From assembly GCF_938028825.1 (NCBI RefSeq), contig NZ_CALIZP010000076.1, forward strand, positions 1 through 50,438: DNA of 50,438 bases, written 5' to 3'. Position 1 is the first letter of the stretch. Every line of letters starts with the position of its first letter. The stretch comes from an uncultured Cardiobacterium sp. Lineage in GTDB: Bacteria; Pseudomonadota; Gammaproteobacteria; Cardiobacteriales; Cardiobacteriaceae. The position numbers and the translations under genes were made by a program. Shown piece after piece: positions 42,390 to 50,438 of the stretch. The notes under the pieces were generated by a model, which was not told the DNA's origin, did no database searches, and saw nothing but the letters and a program-made list of their open reading frames with translations.

Positions 42390-43508
42390 ATGGACTCTAT
42401 CAAGACCCGCGCCGCCGTTGCCTGGGCGCCGAAACAGCCGTTGGTTATCGAAGAACTGGATTTGATGCCGCCGCAGAAGGGCGAAGTGCTGGTGCGCATT
42501 GTCGCCAGCGGCGTCTGCCACACCGACGCCTACACCCTGGACGGGCTGGACGCGGAAGGCGTCTTCCCCTGCGTCCTCGGTCACGAGGGCGCGGGCATCG
42601 TCGTCGCGGTCGGCGAAGGCGTGAGCAGCGTCAAGCCCGGTGACCACGTCATCCCGCTTTACACCGCCGAATGCGGCGAATGCGAGATGTGCAAGTCGGG
42701 CAAGACCAACCTCTGCTCGGCGGTGCGCGCCACCCAGGGCAAAGGCCTGATGCCCGACGGCACGGTGCGCTTCTTCAAGGACGATCAGCCGATTTACCAC
42801 TACATGGGCTGCTCGACCTTCTCCGAATACACCGTGGTCGCCGAAGTCAGCCTCGCCAAAATCCAGCCGGAAGCGGATTTGCACGAAGTCTGCCTGCTCG
42901 GCTGCGGGGTGACGACCGGCATGGGCGCAGTCATCAAGACGGCGAAAGTGCAGGCGGGCGACAGCGTCGCCATCTTCGGCCTCGGCGGTATCGGCCTTGC
43001 CGCCGTTATCGGTGCGCGCATGGTCGGTGCGGGGCGCATCATCGGCATCGACACGAATCCGGACAAATTCGCGATGGCGCGCAAACTCGGCGCGACCGAC
43101 TGCATCAACCCGCGCGACTACGACAAACCCATCCAGGACGTCATCATCGAACTGACCGGCGGCGGCGTGGACTACTCCTTCGAGTGCATCGGCAACGTGG
43201 ACGTGATGCGTTCTGCGCTCGAATGCTGCCACAAAGGCTGGGGTGAATCCGTCATCATCGGCGTCGCCCCGGCGGGCGCGGAAATCCGCACCCGGCCGTT
43301 CCAGCTCGTTACCGGCCGTGTCTGGCGCGGTTCGGCCTTCGGCGGCGTCAAAGGGCGCAGCGAACTGCCCGGCATCGTCCAGCAATACCTCGACGGCAAA
43401 TTCGCCCTCAGCGACTTCATCACCACCACCATGCCGCTCGACGACATCAACCGCGCCTTCGACCTGATGCACGAAGGCAAAGCCATTCGCAGCGTCATCC
43501 ACTACTGA
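42390..43508 (+). CDS. frmA: S-(hydroxymethyl)glutathione dehydrogenase / class III alcohol dehydrogenase
   Basis: A 372-residue zinc MDR enzyme that oxidises the formaldehyde-glutathione adduct to S-formylglutathione. Catalytic zinc ligands are Cys43 (GVCHTDAYTL) and His65 (GHEGAGIV), plus a later Cys in LGCGVTTG; structural zinc cysteines are at 95, 98, 101 and 109 (ECGECEMCKSGKTNLC). The Rossmann motif is GLGGIGLAA. GAGG precedes the ATG. It lies seven bases before fghA, its pathway partner. No FrmR/NmlR regulator gene is adjacent. Also called adhC. Confidence 0.96.
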   Translation: MDSIKTRAAVAWAPKQPLVIEELDLMPPQKGEVLVRIVASGVCHTDAYTLDGLDAEGVFPCVLGHEGAGIVVAVGEGVSSVKPGDHVIPLYTAECGECEMCKSGKTNLCSAVRATQGKGLMPDGTVRFFKDDQPIYHYMGCSTFSEYTVVAEVSLAKIQPEADLHEVCLLGCGVTTGMGAVIKTAKVQAGDSVAIFGLGGIGLAAVIGARMVGAGRIIGIDTNPDKFAMARKLGATDCINPRDYDKPIQDVIIELTGGGVDYSFECIGNVDVMRSALECCHKGWGESVIIGVAPAGAEIRTRPFQLVTGRVWRGSAFGGVKGRSELPGIVQQYLDGKFALSDFITTTMPLDDINRAFDLMHEGKAIRSVIHY

Positions 43509-43515
43509 GGCCGCC

Positions 43516-44361
43516 ATGCACACCCTGAGCGAACACAAATGCTTCGGCGGCCTGCAACTGCGCGTCCGCCACCCCTCCGCCGCCAACCACTGCGAGATGA
43601 CCTACTCGCTCTACCTGCCGCCGCAAGCGCTGGCGGGCGGGCGCGTGCCGCTGCTCTACTGGCTCTCCGGCCTCACCTGCACCGACGAAAACTTCACCCA
43701 GAAAGCCGGGGCGCAGCGCTACGCCGCCCAATACGGCCTCGCCCTCGTCATGCCCGACACCTCGCCGCGTGGCGGGGACGTCCCCGACGACCCTGCCTAC
43801 GACCTCGGCCAGGGCGCGGGCTTCTACCTCAACGCCACGCAAACCCCGTGGGCGCAGCACTACCACATGTACGACTACATCACGGCAGAACTGCCCGCCC
43901 ACCTCGCCGCGCACTACCCGCTCGATGGCCGTGCGGGTATCGCCGGACACAGCATGGGCGGGCACGGCGCGCTGCAAATCGCCCTGAAAAACCCCGCGCG
44001 CTACGCCGCCGTATCCGCCTTCGCGCCCATCGTCAACCCGGGCGACACCCCGTGGGGACAAAAAGCCTTCGCCGCCTACCTCGGCGATAACAAGAGCGCC
44101 TGGCGCGATTGGGACAGCACCGCGCTGCTCGCCACCGCCCGCGCGCAACACCTGCCCATCCGCATTGACGCGGGCGATGCCGACGAATTCCGCCCGCGCG
44201 AAATCCGCTGCGAAACCTTCGTGGACGCCGCCCGGCAAGCGGGCTACCGCGTGGATTACCACCTGCACCCCGGCTACGACCACAGTTACTACACCATCGC
44301 CAGCTACATCGGCGCGCATATCGTCTTCCACGCTGAAGCACTGGGGCTGGAAAAGCCGTAA
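43516..44361 (+). CDS. fghA: S-formylglutathione hydrolase
   Basis: A 281-residue esterase D-type alpha/beta hydrolase that releases formate and glutathione, the second step after the adjacent dehydrogenase. Motifs: LLYWLSGLTCTDENF, DTSPRGGDVPDD, nucleophile Ser146 in GHSMGGHGAL, the acid Asp in DAGDADEF, and His in PGYDHSYYTI. Length and motifs match E. coli FrmB/YeiG. It is co-transcribed with frmA. Confidence 0.96.
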   Translation: MHTLSEHKCFGGLQLRVRHPSAANHCEMTYSLYLPPQALAGGRVPLLYWLSGLTCTDENFTQKAGAQRYAAQYGLALVMPDTSPRGGDVPDDPAYDLGQGAGFYLNATQTPWAQHYHMYDYITAELPAHLAAHYPLDGRAGIAGHSMGGHGALQIALKNPARYAAVSAFAPIVNPGDTPWGQKAFAAYLGDNKSAWRDWDSTALLATARAQHLPIRIDAGDADEFRPREIRCETFVDAARQAGYRVDYHLHPGYDHSYYTIASYIGAHIVFHAEALGLEKP

Positions 44362-44401
44362 GACGAACCGCCGCTGGGCGGCACCCACAACCGCCGCCGC
44401 C

Positions 44402-44425
44402 CGGCGGGATAAATACCGGCTTCTC
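44402..44425 (-). repeat. Dispersed intergenic repeat, copy 5 (partial)
   Basis: Minus strand GAGAAGCCGGTATTTA then TCCCGCCG repeats the first half of copy 3 (29961-29990). It lies between the convergent fghA and dadA-like genes. Confidence 0.45.
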
Positions 44426-44479
44426 AGCCAACACGACACATGGCCGGATTTTCCGGCGCCGCCCGGATGTCAACAGCCC

Positions 44480-45721
44480 CTAACCGAAGCGGGCCAGCCG
44501 GTAGGGGCTGAGGTCAATGGCCGGAGTTTCGCCGTGGTATAGCGCGCCGATGAGTTCGGCGGTGAGCGCCGCCTGGGTCAGGCCCAGGTGCTGGTGGCCG
44601 AAGGCGAGGAGCAGGCGGTCCCGGCGGTCAATGACCGGCAGGCTGTCGGCGGTGGTCGGACGGCAGCCCATCCAGGGGGCGGCGTCGCGCTCGTCCAGCG
44701 GGCGGCGCAGCAGTCTGTTGGCCAGCGGCAACAGGTTGTGGGCGCGGGCCATGTTGGCCGGGGCAGTGAGTCCGGCATATTCAACGGTGCCCGCCAGGCG
44801 CAGGCCGTGGGCCATCGGGGTCATGACGAAGCTGTGGTCAATGCTCGACAGCGGGCGGCGCAGGCGGCCGGGTTCGTGCGGCAGCATGAGGTGATAGCCG
44901 CGTTCGGTGTCGAGAGCGACTTTGCCCACGCCGAGCTGTTGGATGAAGGGCTTGCTGTAGGCGCCGGTGCAGAGAATGAGGGTGGCGCCGGGGTGGCTGT
45001 TGCCGGCGTCGTCGTGCAGGGTGTAGCCGTCTTCGGTGCGGGTGATGTGGCGGATGCGGCAGTGTTCGCGGATGTCGCCCCCGGCGGCGCGCAGGGCGTC
45101 CGCCAGTGCCCGGCCGATGGCGGCGAGGTCGCTGATGTGGGCGGATTCGGGGTAGTAGAGGCCGCCCTGCTGGTCTTCTGCCAGTGCAGGTTCGTAGTCG
45201 GACAGGGCGGCGCGCGGGATGTGTTCGCAGGCCAGGCCAAGGGCACGGTTTTTGGCGGCCTGGTCGGCCAGGCCGGCAGCGGTTTTGGCGCGACTGGCAA
45301 CGTGCAGGATACCGTCCCGGTGGACGTATTGCCGGAGGGGGACGCGCGCGGCGAGCCGTTCCCAGGCGGCCACGCTCTGGCGGTTGAGCTGGTACAGGGC
45401 GTGGTGAATGTGCCGGTAGCGCTTGGGGGTCATGTTGGCGACCATGCGGCAGCCGAAGGGAATGAGGCGGGGCAGGTAGCGCCAGTCAATGCGTAGGGGC
45501 CCGAGCGAGTTAAGCAGCAGGGCGGGCAGGCGCGCGAGGGTGGCCAGGTTGGCGACGGGGTAGTTGTATTCGGCGGCCAGGTGGCCGGCGTTGCCGCTGG
45601 AGGCGCCACCGAGAATGGTGTGGGCGTCGATGAGAACGGTGGCAACGCCGCGCTGTTGCAGGTTGTAGGCGATGGTGAGGCCGATTATGCCGCCGCCGAG
45701 GATGAGGGTGGGTTGGGTCAT
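44480..45721 (-). CDS. D-amino acid dehydrogenase/oxidase (DadA-like FAD enzyme)
   Basis: A 413-residue FAD-dependent oxidoreductase of the DAO fold: LILGGGIIGLTIAYNLQQRG at the start, SSGNAGHLAAEY, and the C-terminal WMGCRPTTADSLPVIDR and GHQHLGLTQA that contact FAD and substrate. DadA oxidatively deaminates D-amino acids, passing electrons to the membrane; the exact substrate is not readable. It is the last gene of an operon with a Ldh2-type reductase and an NhaC-type transporter, which suggests D- or imino-amino acid use. A short gap of 51 bp separates it from the reductase gene. Confidence 0.85.
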   Translation of the reverse strand: MTQPTLILGGGIIGLTIAYNLQQRGVATVLIDAHTILGGASSGNAGHLAAEYNYPVANLATLARLPALLLNSLGPLRIDWRYLPRLIPFGCRMVANMTPKRYRHIHHALYQLNRQSVAAWERLAARVPLRQYVHRDGILHVASRAKTAAGLADQAAKNRALGLACEHIPRAALSDYEPALAEDQQGGLYYPESAHISDLAAIGRALADALRAAGGDIREHCRIRHITRTEDGYTLHDDAGNSHPGATLILCTGAYSKPFIQQLGVGKVALDTERGYHLMLPHEPGRLRRPLSSIDHSFVMTPMAHGLRLAGTVEYAGLTAPANMARAHNLLPLANRLLRRPLDERDAAPWMGCRPTTADSLPVIDRRDRLLLAFGHQHLGLTQAALTAELIGALYHGETPAIDLSPYRLARFG

Positions 45722-45772
45722 GGGGAGTCCATTATTTAAGTAGGTTGGGGCGTAATTATTCCACTGGGCCGG

Positions 45773-46804
45773 CTAGTACAGTTCCACGTCCAGTTCACCT
45801 TTTTCCATGCGCCGCAGCTTGGCGAGGTTGTCCGCGCTGATGGGGATGCCCTGGGTAGCAGCGGCAGCACGGGCGGCATAGCGGCGTTGGGATGGCAGGC
45901 GTGCGCCCTGGTCACGGATGGCATCCAGCAGAGCCCGGCTGTGGGCTTCGTAATCGGCGGCGCCAAAGGCGGTCGGGTCGAGGGCGATGATGAGTTCACC
46001 GTGTAGCGGGGCCAGGCCACGGCCACCGTCGGCTTCGCTGCTTTCGCTGCTGAGCAGGTCGCCTATCCAGACGGCGGCCAGCAGTTCAATCATGGTGGCA
46101 ATGGCCGAGCCCTTGTAGCCGCCGAAGGGCAGCAGGGCCCCGCCGTCGAGGACAGCGGCGGCGTCGTTGCTGGGTTGGCCGTCGCGGTCAATGCCCCAGC
46201 CGTCGGGCAGGGGTTTGTTATCGAGGCGGTAGAGTTCCACTTCGCCGCGCGCGATGACGGAGGTGGCAAAGTCGAAGACATAGGGGCGGTCGTCGCCGGT
46301 GGGCCAGCCGAAGGCCAGCGGGTTGGTGCCGAAGAGTTTGCGAATGCCGCCGGCCGGGGCGACGTAGGCGTTGCTGGGACACATGGCCAGCGCGCCCAGC
46401 CCCTGGTGGGTGAGGGCTTCCACTTCGGGCCAGAGGGCGGCCAGGTGCAGGCAGTGGTTGATGGCCAGGGCGGCCAGACCGTAGCGCCGCGCTTTGGCGG
46501 CCAGCAGCGGCAGGCCCTGGGCGCTGGCCAGCGGGGCAAATTCACCGCCGGCGTCGATTTTGGTGATGGGTTTGTCGGCCGCATCGGCGATGACGGGCGC
46601 CTTTTCACCCGTGGCCAGGCCGGCGCGGCGACTTTTGAGGACGCCGGCCAGGCGGTAGATGCCGTGCGAGCGGCACTGGTCGCGTTCGGCCTGAGTCATG
46701 GTGTGGGCGATGGCGGCGGCGTGGGCGGCGTTGTAGCCGCCCGCTTGCAGGACGCCCGTAAGCAGAGCGTGTAGCTGGTCATAGCTGAGGTAGGTGTCGG
46801 TCAT
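45773..46804 (-). CDS. Ldh2-family oxidoreductase, probable delta-1-piperideine/pyrroline-2-carboxylate reductase (DpkA-like)
   Basis: A 343-residue NAD(P)H-dependent enzyme of the malate/L-lactate dehydrogenase (Ldh2) superfamily. Motifs: SHGIYRLAGVL with the catalytic His, VINHCLHLAALWPEVE-like segment, CPSNAYVAPAGGIRKLFGTNPLAFG, FDFATSVIARGEVELY and LPFGGYKGSAIATMIELLAA. Members next to DadA-like genes, as in Pseudomonas, reduce cyclic imines that arise when D-lysine or D-proline is oxidised. Malate/lactate dehydrogenase activity is the alternative. It follows nhaC by 15 bp and precedes the dadA-like gene, so the three are likely one operon. Confidence 0.8.
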   Translation of the reverse strand: MTDTYLSYDQLHALLTGVLQAGGYNAAHAAAIAHTMTQAERDQCRSHGIYRLAGVLKSRRAGLATGEKAPVIADAADKPITKIDAGGEFAPLASAQGLPLLAAKARRYGLAALAINHCLHLAALWPEVEALTHQGLGALAMCPSNAYVAPAGGIRKLFGTNPLAFGWPTGDDRPYVFDFATSVIARGEVELYRLDNKPLPDGWGIDRDGQPSNDAAAVLDGGALLPFGGYKGSAIATMIELLAAVWIGDLLSSESSEADGGRGLAPLHGELIIALDPTAFGAADYEAHSRALLDAIRDQGARLPSQRRYAARAAAATQGIPISADNLAKLRRMEKGELDVELY

Positions 46805-46818
46805 GGCGGTTCCTCCGG

Positions 46819-48288
46819 TTAAACCATGTAGTCGTCCACGTCGTCGGCGATTTCTTCCATTTCTTCGTCGTCGATGGTCTGCGGGCCGTGCGGGTCTTTC
46901 GGCACGAACCAGCCAAGGGCGGCGAAGATGAGGCCGACCGCCGGCGAGAGCCAGCAGAAGAGGGCAAAGGGCGCATAGATAAAGGTGCTCAGGCCAAGGG
47001 TGGTGGTAACGAAGACGCCGCCGTTATTCCAGGGAATGAGCGGCGAAACGATGGTGCCCCAGTCTTCAATGGTGCGCGAGAGTATGGCGCGGTCGTAGCC
47101 CATTTCGGCGTATTTGCTTTTCATCAGCCGGCCGGGCAGAACGAGCGAGGTGTAGATTTCGCCCGCCACCATGCCGACGGTGAGAACAATCATGGCGGTG
47201 GTCGCCACCAGGCTGAAGCGCGATTTGATGAGAACTTTAAGTTTGCCGAGTATGGCGCGGAAGGTGCCGTAGGTTTCCAGAGCGCCGATGAAGGCCAGCG
47301 AGAGCATCATCATGGTGATAACCCAGGTCATGGACATGATGCCGCCCTTGGAAAGCAGTTTGTCCACATATTCCTGGTCGGTCTGCGCCTTGTAGCCGTT
47401 CATGAGAATGTCGGACACGCGGCTGATACTCTCACCCTGGTAGCAGACGGCGATAAGCACGGCGAGGAAAATGCCGGTGCAGAGGGTGCCGGTTACGGAA
47501 TATTTGCGAAAGCCCATGGCGATGACGAACAGCGCCGGCACCAGGGTAATGAAGCCGGTTTTGTAATGGCCCGCGATGGCGGTCTGGAACATGGCGCGGG
47601 TCTGGTTGGCGATTTCGCCCGCGTCCCCCTGGTAGTGGCGGCTGACCAGCGCGTAGATGATGATGGTGAGGGTATAGGCGACGGTGGTGTTCGGCAGCAT
47701 GGATTTAATGTGCGACCACACGTCGGTGCCGGCCACGGCCGGGGTCAGGTTGGTGGTATCCGACAGCGGCGACATTTTGTCGCCAAAGAACGAGCCGGAG
47801 CAGATGGCGCCGATGGTCCAGTAGTTCGGAATGCCGAGGGCATCACCGATGCCGAGCATGGCGAGGCCGACCGTGCCGAGGGTGCCCCAGGAGGTGCCGG
47901 TGGCCAGCGAGACGATGGTGGTCAGAATGCAGGTGGCCGGCAGGAAGATGCTCGGGCTGATGATGTCGAGGCCGAATTTCAGCACCGTCTGCACCGTGCC
48001 GGCGGCGATGGAGGCGGCAATCATCATGCCGACGCAGAGAATGATGATGGTGGTCGGCAGTGCCACTTTCATCACGCGGTACATGTTCTTTTCCATCTCC
48101 GCCCACTTGCGCCCCTTCAGCGCCATGAAGATGCCGGTGATGCAAATGCCGATAATCAGCGGAATGTGCGGGGTGTAGTCCTTGAAGATAAAGAACTGCA
48201 CCATGAGGATGGCGACGGTGATGGACAGCGGCGCGACTTCAAAGCGAAAGGAATAGTCGCTGCGGTTTTTGTATGAGCTGAACAGCAT
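46819..48288 (-). CDS. NhaC-family Na+/H+ (or organic-anion) antiporter
   Basis: A 489-residue membrane protein with about 11-12 TM helices. Family motifs include TGTSWGTLGTVGLAMLGIG, GSFFGDKMSPLSDTTNLTPA and WGTIVSPLIPWNNGGVF. NhaC homologues exchange Na+ for H+, and some (MleN) exchange malate for lactate with Na+. With catabolic genes downstream, a solute-coupled role is plausible here. The ATG at 48288 has AGGAG upstream and is better than the GTG at 48294. The acidic tail (DDEEMEEIADDVDDY) is cytoplasmic. Confidence 0.9.
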   Translation of the reverse strand: MLFSSYKNRSDYSFRFEVAPLSITVAILMVQFFIFKDYTPHIPLIIGICITGIFMALKGRKWAEMEKNMYRVMKVALPTTIIILCVGMMIAASIAAGTVQTVLKFGLDIISPSIFLPATCILTTIVSLATGTSWGTLGTVGLAMLGIGDALGIPNYWTIGAICSGSFFGDKMSPLSDTTNLTPAVAGTDVWSHIKSMLPNTTVAYTLTIIIYALVSRHYQGDAGEIANQTRAMFQTAIAGHYKTGFITLVPALFVIAMGFRKYSVTGTLCTGIFLAVLIAVCYQGESISRVSDILMNGYKAQTDQEYVDKLLSKGGIMSMTWVITMMMLSLAFIGALETYGTFRAILGKLKVLIKSRFSLVATTAMIVLTVGMVAGEIYTSLVLPGRLMKSKYAEMGYDRAILSRTIEDWGTIVSPLIPWNNGGVFVTTTLGLSTFIYAPFALFCWLSPAVGLIFAALGWFVPKDPHGPQTIDDEEMEEIADDVDDYMV

Positions 48289-48464
48289 AAGCACTCCTGG
48301 TTGACGTTCACCTGCATACTGCTATAAGTCAGGATGATAAGCAACAACTAGCAAATAAAAACACATCCTTCCACACACGATTGCACGGAGAAACGCGGAA
48401 AACAGCAAACATTCACGAATAACGGCGCAGTTTTCCATCCTTGCCGCAGAACATATTGGCCGCC

Positions 48465-48552
48465 CGGCGGGATAATGCCAAAATCAAAAAATAACTTGCC
48501 GTAGAGCGGGCTTTATCCCGCCGAAATCATGCGGATGGCGGGCTAAAGACCG
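48465..48552. repeat. GC-rich palindromic repeat region upstream of nhaC
   Basis: CGGCGGGATAATGCC, AGCGGGCTTTATCCCGCC and GCGGATGGCGGGCTAAAG form interleaved inverted repeats built on GGCGGGATAAAGCCCGC. Together with the terminator at 48604-48635 they account for the 364-bp gap 48289-48652; no gene is seen in it. Confidence 0.45.
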
Positions 48553-48603
48553 TCCTGTGAACGTCATTTTATTTCCCGGGATTGGTATAACGCATGGCGC
48601 AAA

Positions 48604-48635
48604 AAAAACAGGCTGACGTGTGTCAGCCTGTTTTT
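48604..48635 (-). terminator. Terminator of the secreted hypothetical gene
   Basis: AAAAACAGGCTGAC-GTGT-GTCAGCCTGTTTTT is a perfect 14-bp stem, followed on the minus strand by TTT. It can work in both directions. Confidence 0.85.
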
Positions 48636-48652
48636 GCATTCGTCGCTGCCGG

Positions 48653-49234
48653 TTATTGGGCGGCGGCTTTGCTGATGGCGGCGGTGTCCATGATGCCGCG
48701 TGAGATATGCAGTGCCTCCGGCAGGGCAACGATGCCCACCACCAGTACTTTGCCGTCGGGGTGGATGGCACCGTCTTTGGCTTTGCCGCATTCGCCCCAG
48801 CACAGCACTTTGTTGACTCTGCCGAGTTCGGCTTCGCCCATTTTTACGGCACTGTTGTCGGCGACGAGGTCCGGCTTGCCGTATTCTTTGCTCAGCTTGT
48901 CCACTTGCGCCTGTATGGCTTTATTCACTGCCGCTGAATCGACGCCTTTCGGCAGTGGTTCTTGCTGCGGATAGCCCGCGCTGATGACGGCGTTGTCCAG
49001 CATCACGGAAAGGGGTTGTTTGCCGGTCGGCGCGCAGTTGATGGTGGTGAATGATGCGGCCGGTATGTCTTTTGCTTCTTGGTAACCGGGGCAACTTTTG
49101 TTCAGCACTTGTGTTACTTGCGCACGAGTCATGCCCAGTTTGATACCGCCGACGGCGATTTTGCCGGCATCCGTGGCCGCGCCGACGGTGTGGGCGAGAA
49201 GCAGGGCGCAGGTGAAGGTGAGGGTTTTTTTCAT
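48653..49234 (-). CDS. Secreted hypothetical protein, SmpA/OmlA-like start
   Basis: A 193-residue protein with a clear signal peptide (MKKTLTFTCALLLAHTVGAA, cleavage after AHTVGA-A). The mature N-terminus has GGIKLGMTRAQVTQVLNK, the pattern seen at the start of SmpA/OmlA/BLIP-fold repeats, and four cysteines (SCPGYQ, INCAPT, LCWGEC) that could form periplasmic disulphides. I do not recognise a specific family. GGAG before the ATG supports the start, and a strong terminator follows the stop. It lies downstream of the damaged OsmC gene. Confidence 0.75.
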   Translation of the reverse strand: MKKTLTFTCALLLAHTVGAATDAGKIAVGGIKLGMTRAQVTQVLNKSCPGYQEAKDIPAASFTTINCAPTGKQPLSVMLDNAVISAGYPQQEPLPKGVDSAAVNKAIQAQVDKLSKEYGKPDLVADNSAVKMGEAELGRVNKVLCWGECGKAKDGAIHPDGKVLVVGIVALPEALHISRGIMDTAAISKAAAQ

Positions 49235-49835
49235 GTTTTCTCCAAGTAGTAAGGAAGCCGCCGGAAGGCGGCGCGGTTATTTTCCCATGTAGGCGGGGTA
49301 ATTGAAGGGGGCTTGTTGTATTCGCAAGAAAGCCGGTTTTATTCCGCTTGAACCTGTATTGCAATTTCCATGGGACTCCTTCTGCTGCATCTTGCTTAAC
49401 GGCAATCTCACATTGGCATTCCACTGCAAAATTCAAAGAATTGGCAATGAAACACAAACGGTGGGCTTCGTGGTGCAGGGCTTTGGCTTGTTCAATGTAC
49501 TGTGCCTGGGTGATGGTTACCCGTGGCCGCAAGGTGGCCTTGATAAATCTGCCCGGCCGGGCGCTGTCGCCTTCGTCCATCACGGCTTCTGCGTTGTCGG
49601 TGTAGGCGGTTACGGTAATGCCTGCGGCGCTGCACAGGTGCAGATACCAGAGTTTGTGGCAGGCGGAGATGGCCGCAAGCAGCATATCTTCGGGATTGTG
49701 GCGGTTTTTGTCACCGCGAAAGGCGGGGTCTGACGAGCCAAACAGGTCGGGCTTGCCGGCGATTTTGACGGTGTAATCGCGTGAATAGGCGGTGTAGGAC
49801 GCGGTACCTTTGCCCAAATTACCCGTCCATTCCAC
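48921..49835 (-). pseudogene. OsmC-family peroxide-resistance-type protein, both ends damaged
   Basis: The core encodes an OsmC/Ohr-like domain: VEWTGNLGKGTASYTAYSRD, HNPEDMLLAAISACHKLWYL with the reactive Cys region, and HRLCFIANSLNFAVEC with the second Cys. The natural start MNKHHT lies at 49867, but an extra AC in a CACACACC run shifts it out of frame with YSTIVEW; the open frame can begin only at GTG 49835. At the 3' end the family's stop (expected near 49400) is lost, so the frame runs through a dispersed-repeat copy and 300 bases into the next gene out of frame, giving 304 residues instead of ~150. Restoring the AC deletion gives a normal N-terminus. Confidence 0.75.
49330..49352 (+). 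repeat. Dispersed intergenic repeat, copy 6 (partial)
   Basis: AAGCCGGTTTTATTCCGCTT then GAAC repeats the AAGCCGG...CCGCTTGA blocks of the family. It lies inside the aberrant 3' extension of the OsmC frame. Confidence 0.45.
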
Positions 49836-49927
49836 GATGGTGCTGTAGGTGTGTGGTGTTTATTCATAAAGATTCTCCCAAATCAAGCAAGCGAGGATGG
49901 CACTTCTTGTACCAGTCTCAAAAATGA

Positions 49928-50257
49928 AGCCGGGAAGCGGCGCTGCCCGACCCGTGCGTGTGCACGGGGGCGGAATTGGCGCGGATACTGACCCATCCCC
50001 CGCACGAACAATACATCTGGGCGGTTTTTTCCGCGTTCGCGCCCGGCATTGTCCCGCAGCAAATCGACTTGCAGACCCTGCCCGATGCGGAAAGCGCCGG
50101 ATTCTGGCAGGGCGACCACGTGCCGCAGCATCCGCAGGCATCCTTCGAAATCGTTTGTTGGGACAGTACCTGCACCCTGTTTATCGGGCTGCCTGATAAA
50201 TTGGCACGGCGGTTGATTACCGCCTTCCCCGATTGCCGCCGCTTGGTATATAGCTAA
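49928..50257 (+). pseudogene. Hypothetical gene fragment lacking a start
   Basis: After an in-frame TGA at 49925-49927 the plus strand stays open to TAA at 50257 with a composition typical of coding sequence (segments HEQYIWAVFSAFAPGIVP, AGFWQGDHVPQHPQ and CTLFIGLPDKLARRL). There is no ATG; only a GTG at 49958 without ribosome binding site could start a 99-residue protein. It looks like the C-terminal part of an unknown protein whose 5' end was lost. The stop overlaps the transposase stop on the other strand. Confidence 0.45.
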
Positions 50258-50438
50258 TGGATTTCATTTTTCATACAGATCCTAAATAGCTTGTCGATAT
50301 CATTTATTCGCAACTTATTATGAATGGATTTAACCCATGCCCACTTATGCTCAATAGGGTTAAGATCAGGGCTATAAGGCGGAAGCCATAGTATTCCATG
50401 CCCATTCTCTTTCAATAAATTACTGATTTCTTCGCTTT
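50254..50438 (-). mobile_element. IS630-family transposase, C-terminal part (runs off window)
   Basis: The minus strand ending at TAG (50254-50256) encodes GILWLPPYSPDLNPIEHKWA followed by WVKSIHNKLRINDIDKLF, the DDE_3 C-terminal motif of IS630-family transposases with the final catalytic Glu in NPIEHKWAW. It is AT-richer than the neighbours. The remainder of the element, including the far inverted repeat, lies outside the window; I cannot place its near terminal repeat with confidence. Confidence 0.9.

Noticed and set aside
46888..48276. 462-codon plus-strand open frame
   Set aside because: Antisense to nhaC; its composition (Gly, Asp, Ala, His) has no protein-like pattern, while nhaC shows clear TM helices and family motifs.

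Overview
The window looks like chromosomal DNA of a GC-rich gammaproteobacterium, most likely Cardiobacterium or a close relative (Cardiobacteriaceae). This rests on the tig-clpP-clpX-lon-hup order, the yoaA-tsaB pair, the adhC-fghA pair and the overall base composition; no 16S gene is present, so the assignment is inference. The first ~3.3 kb is different. It carries DNA-uptake-sequence (DUS) dialects of Neisseriaceae, a Correia/dRS3-like element, part of tex, a second divergent copy of the tex 5' end, an orphan SUKH immunity gene and a broken rhuM. It reads as imported Neisseriaceae DNA, or less likely an assembly join, ending just beyond the guaB terminator.

Layout: 1-3.3 kb, Neisseriaceae-like segment (minus strand). 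3.4-7.6 kb, guaB, a VWA protein, a GrpB-family protein, a two-TM protein and an orphan PTS EIIB. 7.9-14.7 kb, tRNA-Leu(CAA), hup, lon, clpX, clpP, tig and tRNA-Leu(UAG), a proteostasis cluster bracketed by two leucine tRNAs. 14.8-22.7 kb, a plus-strand seven-gene operon for a galactofuranose-containing surface polysaccharide (ABC exporter wzm/wzt, glf, GlfT1-like and GlfT2-like transferases, a polyprenyl-phosphate sugar-1-phosphate transferase, galE); the GlfT2-like gene is broken by two frameshifts, one being a 7-bp tandem duplication. 23.1-30.0 kb, a TPR lipoprotein, yoaA, tsaB, a thioesterase and two tandem DUF697-type GTPases, tightly packed. 30.3-37.5 kb is more accessory: acetyltransferase, yafQ-like toxin remnant, cyclophilin-fold protein, dienelactone-hydrolase-like enzyme, DUF4143 ATPase with twin operator-like hairpins, a very AT-rich coiled-coil membrane protein, a LysR regulator and a small membrane protein. 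37.5-44.4 kb, carA, C-terminal protease, CorC-like protein, bioB, and the formaldehyde detoxification pair adhC/fghA. 44.5-48.3 kb, a three-gene operon nhaC-dpkA-like-dadA-like for imino/D-amino acid use. 48.6-50.4 kb, a secreted hypothetical protein, a damaged OsmC gene, a gene fragment and the end of an IS630-family transposase.

Several intergenic gaps share a dispersed repeat whose core blocks are AAGCCSG, then CCGCTTGRCG, often followed by TTTTGTCGC, sometimes preceded by a hairpin. I know of no described family matching it. Decay is frequent in the accessory parts: tex fragment, rhuM, glfT2, yafQ, osmC and a terminal fragment are all damaged, while housekeeping genes are intact.
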